From the NCBI RefSeq assembly GCF_004193775.1, contig NC_041005.1, positions 7,504,501 through 7,568,500 on the forward strand: a DNA stretch of 64,000 nt, given 5' to 3'. How positions within the stretch are numbered: the stretch's first letter is position 1; each line of letters starts with the position of its first letter. The notes under the pieces were generated by a model. That model had not been told where the DNA came from. It worked only from the letters and a program-made list of their open reading frames with translations, and did not search any database. The translations under genes were made by a program, and so were the position numbers. This stretch comes from Glycine soja (taxonomy: Eukaryota; Streptophyta; Magnoliopsida; Fabales; Fabaceae). Of this stretch, positions 1-13,700 are shown piece by piece.

Positions 1-592
1 TGTAATTATCACAAGGTTTTAAATATTCGGATTCATCCCCACTTGTTTTTCTTTTTCTTTTTTCTAATCCTGTTTTGCCGAATATTTTTCTAAGAATTTT
101 ATAATAATTCTTTCTCAACTAAGACCGACATGTGTATAATATAAAATGGGCCTGCCTCTATGATAACGAATCCCTCAATTATCTTGTTCTGGATTTTTAT
201 ATAGTGCAGAAACGTCTCCATTAATCCTTTATATTCTTTTTCTTCGGTTCAGGAAAGCCCATTTGTTTTAATAGATCAACAACACAAGCAGAAATGATAG
301 ATATATACTAATCTAGTTAAGTGCATTGAAAAGTACATATATAACAAAAATACAGGAAAACTAAAAGCTTCAAACTATCCCAATTTTCTCAACGAATCAA
401 GCTTCCACTTGGAAGATGTTCAGTGTCGACGAGTTATTACATTATTACTCTACACTTTATGCCAATTTATGATTGACGCCCGTGTACTTAATTTGGAAAA
501 AGCAGTGGGAAAATAATGGTGCAATTTGCTCCATACAGGTGCAAATTAATAGTAGTAAGTTAAGTGTTTCTATCCTTGTATGATTAATAGAG
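1..592. other. intergenic, no gene seen
   Basis: AT-rich spacer with frequent stops in all frames. I see no coding signal, RNA gene or clear repeat. Confidence 0.5.
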
Positions 593-793
593 GAGTGCTA
601 CCAATAAGTTCTATTACACTCCTTTAAATACATTCTTTTTTTTTTATTGATAAAATTCATTAAAAACTATAAAATTAATAGAAAAAACATTAAATAGAAT
701 GTGTGGCTCACAAAATATTATTTACAATAAATTTTACCAATAAAATAGAGTGCTTTTAAAAGAGTGTATTAGAGAGTATTATTAATATTTCTC
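593..793. mobile_element. MITE with imperfect ~45-bp terminal inverted repeats
   Basis: The left end contains ATTACACTCCTTTAAATACA. The right end, read on the other strand, contains ATACACTCTTTTAAAAGCAC. These lie at matching distances from the two ends, so this is a short fold-back element of about 200 bp with no coding capacity. The boundaries are approximate, no clean target-site duplication was fixed, and the superfamily was not determined. Confidence 0.5.
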
Positions 794-901
794 ATAACTA
801 GTATTCATCCTATTTCTCTTATTCGTTCCTATAAATTTAATCAAATTATTATAAAAAATTAAATCATTGAAATTAGACTAGTTTTATAGAAAAAAAAACA
901 T

Positions 902-906
<5 letters not shown>

Positions 907-955
<49 letters not shown>
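907..955. repeat. (AT)n microsatellite
   Basis: A pure AT dinucleotide run of about 24 units, with AT-rich non-coding sequence on both sides. Confidence 0.95.
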
Positions 956-957
<2 letters not shown>

Positions 958-1084
958 GAGAAAGATTGCCATGTTCTAATTAAGATTAAACTATATCATG
1001 AGATAATGATATAATTATTTATTAGTTACTTTTATTCAAGTCAAATAGTTATGAAATCCAATCAATGCATAGTAGACACGGACA

Positions 1085-1540
1085 TCTTGTCTATTTTTAC
1101 TTAATAGTGGGATAAGGGACACCAACTCCTTTCACTATTGATCGGGAAATGACCTATCACTCTAGACGTGTCATCTTTTTTATTTACTGATGTGTGGGGA
1201 GTTGCAACCGTTGTCATCCTTAATCAGAGGTATTACTTTTCTTTTCTGTACTTGATAGAGCTGTTTGAGGTCACCATGTCGTAGGCATTCACAAAGACTT
1301 TTGCAACCCTAAGATCACATGTCCAATTTAGCTTATTGCCAGATTATGTACAAGGTACAAGTACATGATCAACGCTTTGAGTATTTGGTGATAACTTTTC
1401 TCTTCCATTTGGTGGGTTACATTGTCTTTACTAACAAGAATGCCGCATATGTTGATGTGACATTCTTGGAGTTTTTTTTTGCAATCTTTAGACATGCAAT
1501 AGGTATGCATGGGGTGCATTTCCCTTCACTTACATATTGA
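1085..1540 (+). pseudogene. degraded plant-mobile-domain (PMD/MAIN-like) fragment
   Basis: Translation of 1319-1540 gives RFEYLV...LFHLVGYIVFTNKN followed by AAYVDV. This resembles the core of the plant mobile domain, where an 'LxHLVGCTLFANKSATHV'-like segment is typical. Upstream at about 1140-1180 a second frame reads ITLDVSSFL, resembling the domain's usual 'TITLDDVSxLLHLP' segment. The two pieces lie in different frames with stops between them, so the copy is broken. PMD proteins are often carried by Mutator-like elements, and this is probably a transposon relic. Assignment is from remembered family motifs only. Confidence 0.45.
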
Positions 1541-2880
1541 TGATGATTGTATTGTGCATTATGCACACCCGTTGGAAGGTTACGTGAGTCTCTTTTTGAG
1601 TTACCAAAGTTTGTATTTTGTTTATCAAAATTTGTATCTTATTAAGTAATTTTAATTGTATAATGATTTTTCAAACGTATTTATGTTGGAGTAAAGATTT
1701 ATGTTGGAGTAAAGGTGTGAGATAAAATTCTATAAAAGTAAAAATGAGGAAAATTAAAATATAATATAAAATGATTGCTCATGACTTTCTATTGGTATAA
1801 ATCTCTCATTGTTTATAATATTTCAAACGTTAAATTTTATATTTGGATTAAGTTTATACATTTTCGAAATGTTACAAAATATTTTTCAAAAATTAAATTG
1901 AGAAATATTTACATATTTTTAAATATACATCCTGAAAAATATTTTTCAAGAATAAAAATACTACAATGTTAAGAAAAGAAGTTGAATTTGAATCCGTTTA
2001 TCACTTAATAGGATTCGTCATGTCCCTCTGAGTTGGATTCAACCAACTTCCATTGGCTTGCGAAAAATAGAAAAAGGCTACGTGCGTTTTTGGTGATGAC
2101 AGTGCCGAAGAAAGGATTCACATTCATATCATTTCACAATCAAAACGCATCAATTTCATTTTTCTTTTCAGTGGTCGTAATATAAAGAACCGTCACAAAT
2201 CCACGCAACAACATGATGAACGATTGGAGATAGGTTCAGTCCTCCATACATTCCAAACATCATTGTTAATACCCATATTGTGCGGCAATTACGATTCCCT
2301 TTCCCTTTCAGATCTTTGTTTTCTCTCCCTTTCCGTTTTTTGTTGATTGTTATCTCATTGTCGAGGGGATACGTGATTAATTTCACTATCCTGCATAGCT
2401 GCGCTGCATTGTTAGTTGTTGGCGCTATTTGTTTTCATTTTTCCAGCTTCACGTCATAATCGCGAAATTTCTTTTCGCCTGCTACTATATCAATGTTTAC
2501 TGCGTATTAATGATCAAATCCCATTTTTGTCCTTTTCATTAATCATTAATTTGAGTCTGGGAAGAGATAGGTTAATCGTGAGAAATAATAAAATTAAAAT
2601 TACACTAATCTAATCATATTACACTATAAGTTATAAAATTTTTAATCTGACATTTTGCTTGTTCCATTATGCTTATATGCAGGTTTGGTTTCACTAGCCT
2701 GCTCCTGCTTTGTTCCATGAAATGTGCATACCAGCGGATGAGTTTTGGGTAAATAATTGGGGGTGTTTGAGATGTGCCAAGGTTTGAAAGGGGCACCGGA
2801 ATTTTCTAACTGCTGCTAACCATGATTGAAAATATTACCTGGAAGGGAGAGATGTGTGTGCTGGTTATTGTGGTATATGC
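1541..2880. other. upstream region of the DUF676 gene, no recognised gene
   Basis: AT-rich sequence up to about 2.1 kb, then more mixed composition. It probably includes the promoter and 5' untranslated region of the downstream gene. A pyrimidine-rich tract at 2290-2345 would fit a 5' UTR. I cannot place the transcription start. Confidence 0.35.
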
Positions 2881-2964
2881 ATGATGCCGCAGCAACTAGG
2901 GGAGGGGGGATGTTTTGTTGGTCTGAAACATTGAAGCTGGCCGGTAGAGAGTTTGCCTGATGTA

Positions 2965-4679
2965 ATGCCACGCACTGCGAAGGTCAAGTCGGTGGCAACA
3001 TTGGAGACCGTACAGGAGATTGGTGTCTATATTCATAGGTTTCACAATCTTGACCTTTTTAAGCAGGGGTATATTGTATATACATTCATTTTTTACCTTT
3101 TTTTATTATCTGATTCCTAATCTTTGTTATTGAATTTCTAACCTGAAACTGATGTGTGTTGTTTCATATAGATGGTATCGGATTAAGATCACTGTGAGAT
3201 GGGAGGACAGTGAAAGTTTATCTTTCGGAATTCCAGCTAGTGTTGTTCAATACGAAGGTAACTTATCAAAATTATGCTCTGGTAGGGTTGTGTGAGAGTA
3301 AACTGGGTGGGTTATATGTTATACCCTACCCAGGATTCATGATCTGTTTAGCATATGGAGAATATACTTCTCAGCAACATATTTTTATTATAGTTTCCCA
3401 ATTATTTAACCCACGGTCGAGTGGTATAATAATTCATTATAATTGATTTATCTATATTTATGGAAAAATTGCATCTAGGTTCTTTAAACTTACACTTAGT
3501 TGCAATCAGACACCACGAATTATGCAATCTTTAATCCAATTCCAAAATTATAATAGCTTATTACAAATATGAAATTGAGTAAAATAGGAAGCTCAATGTG
3601 GTACCCAAGTCATGAGACTCTCCTAGCTAGCGGACTAGTCCTCTATGAAGTAGAAGTAGAACGGAGGAGTAATGAAGCATCATCCTCACCATTCATATTT
3701 AAATAATCCCAAGAAACTTAAAAAAAATAAAAAACTGGTATACAAATTTGTATGGTCATGTGCAAAATTCTTCCAAGTCTGCTTCTCTGTAATTACTAAC
3801 TAGGCATTTATCAGCTAACGGCTTCTGCAGTCTAGATGGATTTTCCAGTAAAACACATGACAAGAATCAAGTACAATTAAAGCATGAAAATAAAAAGGTG
3901 TTGTGCTGATTTGAAATAGTTAACATTATGGAGTTAATTTTTAATTAATCATTTCTTCGTTGCATCTTTAGGGCTTCTCTTTTTTCTAATTACTGTACAG
4001 GAGCAGCAAATCCATGCTAGACCATGAAGGATTTTCCATGGAGGATGAGAACACATCTAGAACACCCCCCCCCCCCCCCCCCCCTCTTAAGATTAATTAA
4101 GTTAAAGAGTTATTTGATGTGTTACTCTTTCTTGGGTGAGTTCTTCAATTATATGGATAGTATTTTTGGGAGGAAAACACTAATTTCCTCGACATTGTAG
4201 TATTTCCAGATTTTTTTTCTTTCATTTTATCCTGGTAGTTTCATTTTTGTGCTTTTAACATTTTAGATAATATACCTTATAAGGTGTAATAAGTTGAACT
4301 ATAAAACCAACAATGATGTTTGACAATGGAGCCTTGTTTGCCTTCATTGGCAAACCATTGGACATTTAGATCTGTTGACTATGACATGAAATGTGTCCAT
4401 TTAATTTGTTGGAGAATGGAGAAGCAGATTTTATTTTATTATTTAACACAAGGGATTTTTTGTGCTCAACCCAGATACGAACTTATTACACGATGAATGT
4501 TGAAACTTAGGGCCCAAAATTGTTATAAAAAATGGGAACAGGAAGCTACATAAAGTTAGAATCTGTTTAGTATGCCATAAATTGGGATTGCACTTGTAGT
4601 TTCCTAAGTATGTTTCATAGCCATGCTTGTGATTGTGAGTTTCTTGTTCCTTTATCCTTGACCCTACTATGTCTGTTTG

Positions 4680-4752
<73 letters not shown>

Positions 4753-7700
4753 ATATATTGTTGGAAATCAGAATAGAATATCCTATTTATTGTATAGCGG
4801 TTTATAGGCAACTAATATCTTATTTTGAGGAAACAATATATCATCTAATTACTTGTAATAAATGTAATAAGCCTATACAAACCATTATCCGTGGTGTCCT
4901 AAAACACAGTTTTAGTATACATATATTGCGGGTATAACATTTTCTTAAAATGAAAACTATAAGAGAAAAATTTTCTTATATGCAAAAGTGATACTGAGGT
5001 AGAAAACCTTTGGTTCTGCAGCTCCTGATCTGGATCCTAGCAGTGTATATGGTGTATGGAGGATCGATGATACAGATAATAGTTTCTCAACTCAGTCTTT
5101 TCGGATAAAATACGCCAGGCAGGATGTTCATCTGTATATGATGATTGTGTTCAACTTATCCCGTAGTGAATTTGTGGTAATGTCACTGTCATTTCTTTTC
5201 TTTCGTGCAATAAAGTGATAGGACACCATTTGGGAATCAAATTGTATCTTGGGTTCCAGGTATCTGTTATTAGGTTCCCTAGGTCATACCATGTTGGTTG
5301 GCTTATCAATTGTGTTATAAATTAGTTTATACACATGCTAGCACATTCTGTGACCACATACACATGTATATATTGATGTAGACAACATTTGAGCCCCAAC
5401 CCAAGACATATTTCTTATGAATTAGTTCTCTTAGATTTTGGATTTGGGTCTAGCTCAATCCTACAAAATCAGCTTGTAAGGTTATATATTTTATTTTGGT
5501 TATATCACTAGTCAACGTGAGATCTCCAACTCATGCTGAGTATTTGATATCTCGAGCATGAAGTTTGCATGACTGGATATCTGCAATAGCAGATGAGCCA
5601 ATAGGTCCAACAACAAGCGCTAAAATAGACTCTGATACCATCTTAGATTTTGGGTTTTGGTCTAACTTAACCCCACCAAGTTGGTTTGTAGGGTTGAGTT
5701 AGGCCCAAACTCAAATTCTAAGAAGTTCATTCAAGGATTAATCATAATATTATCCAGGTTTAATCAGGTTAAGATATTAGAGTTATTAGCCTTAAAATAT
5801 TGGCTGTTGTTTAAGGGTTAAGATATTATGATTATTAGCCTTATTGCTAATGAGTTTGGACCTGTATTGACCTAAATACGAGTATAAGTAGAAGCATTAA
5901 GTTAGGATATTGTAACACATTACATCTACTGAACTGTATGCTTTCTATTGGTACTTATTGTTAGGGAAATCAATATGGAACTAATTGGCTGGGACTTGCG
6001 TGTCAGATTGAGGTTTACATGGGCTTATTTTTCACATGTGGACTGAAGCATATAAGAAGTATTGGAAAAAGAAAAACACGACTAATTTGCATCTGTGGCT
6101 AAAGGGGAGGGGACCTTAAACAACCAACATTAAAGATTAATCAACCTTTTATGAGAAACTAAGTAGCATAGCACTTACATTATTCAAAGCTCCCTTTAGT
6201 TCAATATCCTTATCAAATTGACCTGCTTTATGTGGATCATATTTGCAGGATTTAGCTACAACTGCTGTTATTTTAAAATTTGAACTTATATATGCTCCTG
6301 CAACTGAGGATGGGTAAGTCATAAAAGTAGTGTATTCATTGGCCTATTATATGATCCAGACACATGTTTACTTCCTTTTTCATTGCTATCTATTAGATGA
6401 AATTGACATGTTGATTGCTGACTGGAGTATGTCATCTACAGTGTCAACATGCAAGCTTCTCTGGATGATTCCTCTGCTGCTATCCATGAATTCCGAATTC
6501 CTCCTAAAGCTCTTATAGGATTGCATTCTTATTGTCCTGTCCATTTTGATGCTTTACATGCAGTGCTTGTTGATGTAAGTGTACATGTCACTCTACTGAA
6601 AGCTGTCTCTTACTCATCTGCTTTGAAGTTTCCCAGGTTTGTCAGATGGTCTTATTTCCCGTTTAAATCTGCTAGACTTTCATTTTAGCATTATTTGTCC
6701 ATTCAGAAGTTTATTTTAGAGCAGCTTTGATTGCTATTTTTTTTAATGCATCCTTGATTACATAGAGTAACCTGTTCATTTGATTCATTTCAGTAATTCT
6801 GCCAACAGTGAAGTCATTATTGATAAAAGTTCCGTTTCAAAAAAAAATATTGATAAAAGTTGTGACACATTGAATCAAGTATGTTCTAAAACATTGGATG
6901 TCTCTCTTTGATAATCACCATTGAAGTGCTGATCAAGTTGACTTCGTGCAAATTATTTATTGCTAGCATTTCCTTGCAGTCTTTCATGTTTGTTCTCTTT
7001 GCTTGCTTTGTATCTATCTAGGAAGCATGGATACAGATATGAACTGTGTTATGACATGGGTCTGATACATAAACACAACAAATTTCTAAATTTTATAGGA
7101 CATTATATGGATAAGATACAACATATATAAAATAAATACAATATCAACATAAAAACACATCCTGAATTATAATAAATACATCAATACTTTGTAAGTTATG
7201 TTTACTATAAAACTTACTTAACCGCTGTGGTATTCTTTTTGTGTTGATACGAAAGTTCAAAAACTAATTTAAAGATGTAGGCAAGAAGTATCCCAAAGAA
7301 TTTGAGAAGTATCCAAACAATACATATTGGATACCAGCACCCGACCACTTTCAAGTATCCAAACAATACATATTGGCTAGTATGATGATTTAACCGCACT
7401 CAACTTTACACAGTCAAAAACGGGAGACAGTTCTTATGCGCATGTATTCACCTATGAACATGTCCCTTTTCTGTTCCTGTTTTTGGTATAAGCACATGCA
7501 CATATTTCATTGTAGGTGAACTGCATTTTTTGTTTTGTACTTAATTCTATCTTTTTCTAGGTCATACTTAAAGTGTACCATGCAATGACAACATCGTAGA
7601 AATAATTTTCTTTTAATATAATCCATTATGATTGATATTTTGGTTTAAAGGAGAATAAATTTCATATAAACTAAATTTATGCCCCAAAAACAGGATTGGG

Positions 7701-10700
7701 GAATGGAGACTAGCCCTTCACACCATAAGCAAAATCTGGAATTCTTGAATAAAAGAACAAATAAAAATGAAATTTTCATAATAGATAGACTCCAAGAGAC
7801 TTCAATCTTAGGAATGGCCAATCCCACCCTATACCTCTTTCTCTAACTGAATCTTCCACACACCTCTCCCCCGTTGCCACATGTCTAGGCAATTATCAAA
7901 GTTTATCCTGTCCAAGTTCTTCCAGGACATCTCTTGCTCAAGCGACTCATTAGTCCACTGTATTTTCCTTTATTTATTTTCCCATAGACTTTAGTCAAAT
8001 AAGAGCATCTAATTATCTATCAAAGTAACTTCTTTTAAGTTTTTCATAAAAGGCATGAAGTACTGGATAGCAGAGACCATGATATGCATTTACTTCTTTA
8101 CACCATCAACTGACAAATAAAGATTTTGAGGTTTTACACCTTCAGATACTTAGTAAAACGAATTGCACCTGCTCTGGAAATGAGGTGAAAATGATTTAAT
8201 TACATAAGTATGGTAACTTCAATGTTTGCATTTGTAGTTTAGTAATCAGAGATGGTGCAGATTGTTATTATTTTTTAAAACTATATCCTATTGTGTTTTA
8301 ATCTTCGGACATTCTTTTTCAAGCATTAACTGAATGCTTTGTGTGGCTGATCAGGGCTTTGGTGGAGTTGCTTTTCTAGATACGGGAAATGTCTCACTTG
8401 TTAAAGCATTATTAACTTCTCGTGATATATTGGTTGAAGAACTACAAAAAATCAGCAAAGCAATCAATGAAGCTTTAGATATTTCAGAGTTTGTGTCAAT
8501 AATGAGTAATATGAAGTTATTAAATTCTGTGCTGCAAGTGAATCAATTTGCAATAGATGTTGAAGTTGTAGGACAAGGCAAGCCACAAAATGGTCTTAAG
8601 GTCTTTGCTTTTATTCCATTCTGTAATACTTTTTTGTTTTGCATTTATATTGTTTTTGCGATTCTTCTTTTTTAATTCTTTGTTGTACTCTTGTACAGGG
8701 AGGAAATGAAGCTCTGGATTTTCTGGATGTTGAAAAGCTCCATTCCCTGTCTCAGAATGAACTGTTGGAATGTTTTCATTCATTGGGAGATCAATTGATC
8801 TATTTATGGAAAATATTTCTAAAGTTCCATAGGTTTGCTTCTTATCCTGTGTCACAACTCATGAGATTCATTACAATTCGACAAAGATGTGTGATTTTTT
8901 AAATGCTGCATTTGAATCTGATTCATGTTTTAAATTTATTTTTCCTTTTTCCAACTTTATTATTTTAACAACTTTAATACAATTTTAATCATAGTTTGAT
9001 TAATAGGTGTAGTTTTTCTTTTTCTTTTTTCTTACTGCCTTTCAACTAGCATGAGACTATTATTAAGTAGATGAAACAATTTGAGGAGGTTGCTAAATGA
9101 TATTATGAGCCTTTGCTTCCTTCAATTGGGCATCTCTTCTATGGTTTGTTTCAGAAGATAATACCACATGAATACTTTGAAAATTTAATCTGCGTTCAAG
9201 ATTGCACACACTGAAATGAATATAACATGAGATTGATCCAATTTACTGCCTGAGAATTATAAGTTGTGGTCTTTGCATGGCTCATGCTCAAACGTGTATC
9301 ATCATTAAACTTTATCTTAACCTTGTTTAATAAGCTAATATTTTCATCTTCCTAGGGATAACAAATCAAGGATTTTAGGATTTTTACGTGATGCATGGGT
9401 GAAGGACCGGAAAGCTGAATGGTCAATATGGATGCTATATTCTAAGGTAGAGATGCCTCATCATTACATAAACAGTAAGAGTGAAGAGTCTTCCCATCGT
9501 GGTGTACACAGACGAGTTTCCAGTTTGTGGAAGTTACCTGATGATGTAAGTGGTTGTGTGTTCCTTCATATTCTCAGTATCATCCAAGTTGCTTTGAGAA
9601 AAGGATCATGGGGAAAATAAACAAATTTTGATGCAATAGACTTAAAAGCATAAATTTTGTCTGATTAATCATACAGCCTCTCCAGACTGCGGCTACACGT
9701 GCTGAACTTCATCGAAGGAGCATTGAACAAATGCGGGTAATCTATCAACTTGAATATGTGACATTTACATATGGCCTATTAACAAAATATTGATCACTGT
9801 TTTGCAGATTAACAACCGCTCAGTTCAAGACATGCAGATATTTGGAGATCTCTTGCATACTCCAATTGTGATTGTTGAACATGTGATGAATGTACCCCGT
9901 CGCTGTCCGAGTGCAAATTCATTACTGAGACATATTGGGTGTATAGATTCAGATGGCTTACCAATTGGCCTCAGCTCTGACACTATAGGCAAGAAATTTG
10001 CAACACAAAGTAATGCTCGTGTGTTGAGGATTGTTGTCTTTGTACATGGATTTCAGGCATGTCTTGTGGATTTTATTGCAAAACCCTTTTTTATTTGACC
10101 TTGTTAGTTTTTTTTTTTGGTTGGTTGGGGGGGGGGGGGGGGGGGGGGGGGGAGGAAATTGTTTACTTTTATCCACCTATTTTAGAAAGTCAGTGTCAAG
10201 TCATATACCATTGAACTCTTGTAGCATTGTTAAAATGGACTATCCTGGCCTAAATCATCAAACTAGGAAAAATAGAACCAGGTAGGGTTTGCGTAACTTT
10301 TAATCTAGCTCACAGACCCAAAACCCTATTCTGGTTTAAAATAGTTGGTGGGTTAAACAGTTAATAATAATAAATTCAGAAAAAGATCCTTGAATCAGTT
10401 TAGACCCTGGGTTAAGGTGAAAATCCTAATTCATTAGAGACATGAAGTTAAATAGGTCTGTCCCGTTATCTGATTTGGTTTTCTAGTCCATTACCAGGTA
10501 TAGTTGACCTTCATGGCCAGATTTCAAATATGGATATAATAACTAAGTAGTACTACATTCTCAAAAAATTGACAATTGGCTTTGCTGCCATTGACTTAAG
10601 AACTATTTGTCAAGTTTTGTATACTAAAGAATGGTTGCATGAGTAGCATTCATATTATTAGAAAATATTTAAGATATTCTTCCTTTGGACCTAAATATAA

Positions 10701-13700
10701 GCAAAAAATAAATAAAAATTGGACTTAAATATAAGCAAATACTAACTAACTTTTATCTCATTTAATGATAATATTCCAATTATGTCCTTCATTTAATAAA
10801 ATCTTGTTTTCCGTAAATTATTTATTCCTATTTTACAAGCACTACTATGAAGGGTATTTTAGGAAGATTTTTTGAATTAAATGTTATTAACTGAATTCCT
10901 TAATTCATGTGCCTGATAGTTAAATTTGCTTATATTTAAGTACAGAGGGAGTATTTGATTACATTTGATTATTTTCTGGACATACTAATATTTTTAATTT
11001 TAATAAATTTTAATTTTGTTGTTAGTGTATCTAGACACTAATAATCTAATTAGTAACATAAATTGAATATTAGATTTAAGTATTATACACTATTTCAATA
11101 TATTAATAATATATTTTAGTTTATTTTGACCAACCATCTTATTTATTTTTCTTAAAACCTAAAATTATAATTCTTTAACTGGATATTAGACCAGTACTAT
11201 TAGTTTATTTCTCCATTCTTTGGTCTTGAGTTCAAAGATATTGGTTATATATTCTCCTCTCAACTTGTGTTATTCTTTACTTAGCTTTTGACTCCCATGT
11301 GTTAGTTTAAATTTAGAAAATGAAAAAAGATGTTCTGCCCTCTGTCCTTTGATCTTTTTCATGCAGGACAATAGTGGTCCCAGTGACTGGAGCTCCGTGG
11401 ACATCTTTGGTGAATTTTAGTGTGAATTAGTAATGTTTAGATGTGGTTTGGTGCTTTTCTGTGTGCTCTTGTTGATCTTTCCCCTTCTTGGTTTGATCTT
11501 GTTGATTCCCTTAATTATGGGGTGTTTCCTGGCTTCTGGTTTCTTGTTTTGAGGTTAACTTATCTTGTGGTCTGTGAGAATGTTTGATAACTCTTTTGGT
11601 ATGGTATGATGTTTCATGGGGGAGATTTTATGTTGTTTGCTGTCTTCTTGTTGTGGGGTGCTGCGCCAACGGTAGGTAATGGTAGTGGTTGATTTGTATA
11701 TTGATGCTGATTTCTTTTGAAAGGTTATGCTCTTTTGTATGTTCAACACACTTTCTTTGGGATTTGGTGGCTCATAATAGCTTTTTGACCATTGGTAGAT
11801 TCTGACTTTTCTGGCTGATTTTTCTTTCTTCTCTTATTGGACGAGGCTTCTGCATTTCTTCTCTTCTACTTAGTCCATTGCTTTGCTTTCTGTTCTCTTA
11901 TTACCATTTGTCCTTCTAGTTGTGGTTATTACTGGTAGTAAATGTATTTGTGCATCTTATTATGCTTGGGATGGGAGGAAAGGGTATAATAGTCTAAAAG
12001 AGCAACTAAGGAGCTGCCTCCTGAGATATTAGAGGAAAGTGTTGTCCCATTAGATACAAGATAGAACTGCTGCTAGGTAGTTCATAGTTGTTGTATCCTA
12101 GTAGAAAAGGGCTATTAGTGAGGTAAAGTTGCCTTAGATTGGTGTTTTTAGCCTATAAGGTGTGACCCTGGATGTTGCAAGTCAGAACAAGAATCATCCC
12201 CACTACTTTGTGGTTTTGTGCTTTTGGCCAGCCAGAAAAGGGGTGTTAGAGTGATAGCAACACGTAGCAGAGCAACACACAGACAGGAGACAATGCAGAA
12301 AATAGCAGACCAAAGAGAGTCAGGACAAGGCCTACTTACTTGCGTGATTATGCTTAGAGTAGGAAGCAATTCAAAGTCCCGGAAGTCTTCCTCTGAGCAG
12401 TAGTAATCATAAGTCTAGGCATATCATCTTGTAAAGGCTTACCTGTTATAGTAAAGGATTAGTTGAAGTCATTTTGTATAAAAAGCTGAATAAGTGACTA
12501 GAAGGGAATAACAGAAATTTCGATACTTAACTCATAGCATTAGTTTTAATCTCCTTCCTCTCTCTTTATCTTCCCAGTCCTCTATCAACTGGTCCGACCT
12601 GCCGCCACTTCCGTCATGCCGGAGCACCATACCCGCCAAGTCACGACGGACAAACTGGAGGAGGCTATCAGCCGTCTCAGCGCCGGCCATACCAACCTCA
12701 ACACGAAGGTTGAATCTATTCATACTTCGCTCACTGCGAAAATCGATTCTCTCCTCGAACGCTTTGTGTCCCTCACTGTTCCTCCACATTCACCGTCGTC
12801 CTCTCCTGTTCCGCCACCGCCGCCAATCCACCGCCACCACATGAAGCTTGAGGTTCCACGCTTCGATGGCACGGATCCCCTCGGATGGATATTCAAAATA
12901 TCCCAATTTTTTTATTATCAGGGGATCCCCGATCACGAGCGCCTCACCGTTGCGGCGTTCTACATGGACGGTCCAGCTTTGTCCTGGTACCAGTGGATGT
13001 CCAGGAACGGATTCTTCCCTTCGTGGCCGGTGATGCTTCAGGCATTGGAGTCGCGATTCGCACCCTCATTCTACGAGGATCCCCAAGGAGCGTTGTTCAA
13101 GCTCCAGCAAACCAGTACCGTGAGTGATTATCTCACTGATTTCGAGCGCCTAGCCAACCGGACGATAGGCCTCCCTCCCTCGTGCCTACTCAGCTGCTTT
13201 ATATCAGGATTGAGCCCGGAGCTCCGCCGTGAAGTTCAGGCCCTCCGTCCTCTTTCTCTGCTGTAGGCAACCGAGCTTGCGAGGCTCCAGGAGGATAAGT
13301 TGCTCGACCGCCGCCGCGGTACTCGAGCCCCTCCACACCCCAACCCTAATTCCCACCACAAATCTCTTACGCTGCCAACCCCAGCGCCGCCTAAGGTTCC
13401 TCTGAAGCGCCTCACGTCGGAGGAGATGGCGGTACGTAGAGACCAAGGCCTCTGCTACCATTGCGACGACAAGTGGTCGCAAGGTCACAGATGCAAGCCC
13501 CGTCTACATCTCCTCATAGCGGACGAAGATCTCGAACCTTCCTCGAGTTCGTCTACTTCCGAGTCCCTGTCCCACGTCGCACCTGACCCCATCCAAGCGC
13601 CACAAATCAGTCTCAATGCCATGGAGGGCACTCCGGCACCGCAAACCTTCCGGCTTCTCGGCTCCTTGCACCACCACCAAGTGGTTATCTTAGTCGACAG

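Noticed and set aside
4443..4811. 122-codon minus-strand frame with a long Tyr/Ile and Arg/Glu repeat
   Set aside because: It is a translation of the (CT)n(AT)n microsatellite inside intron 2 of the DUF676 gene; the rest has no protein-like features.
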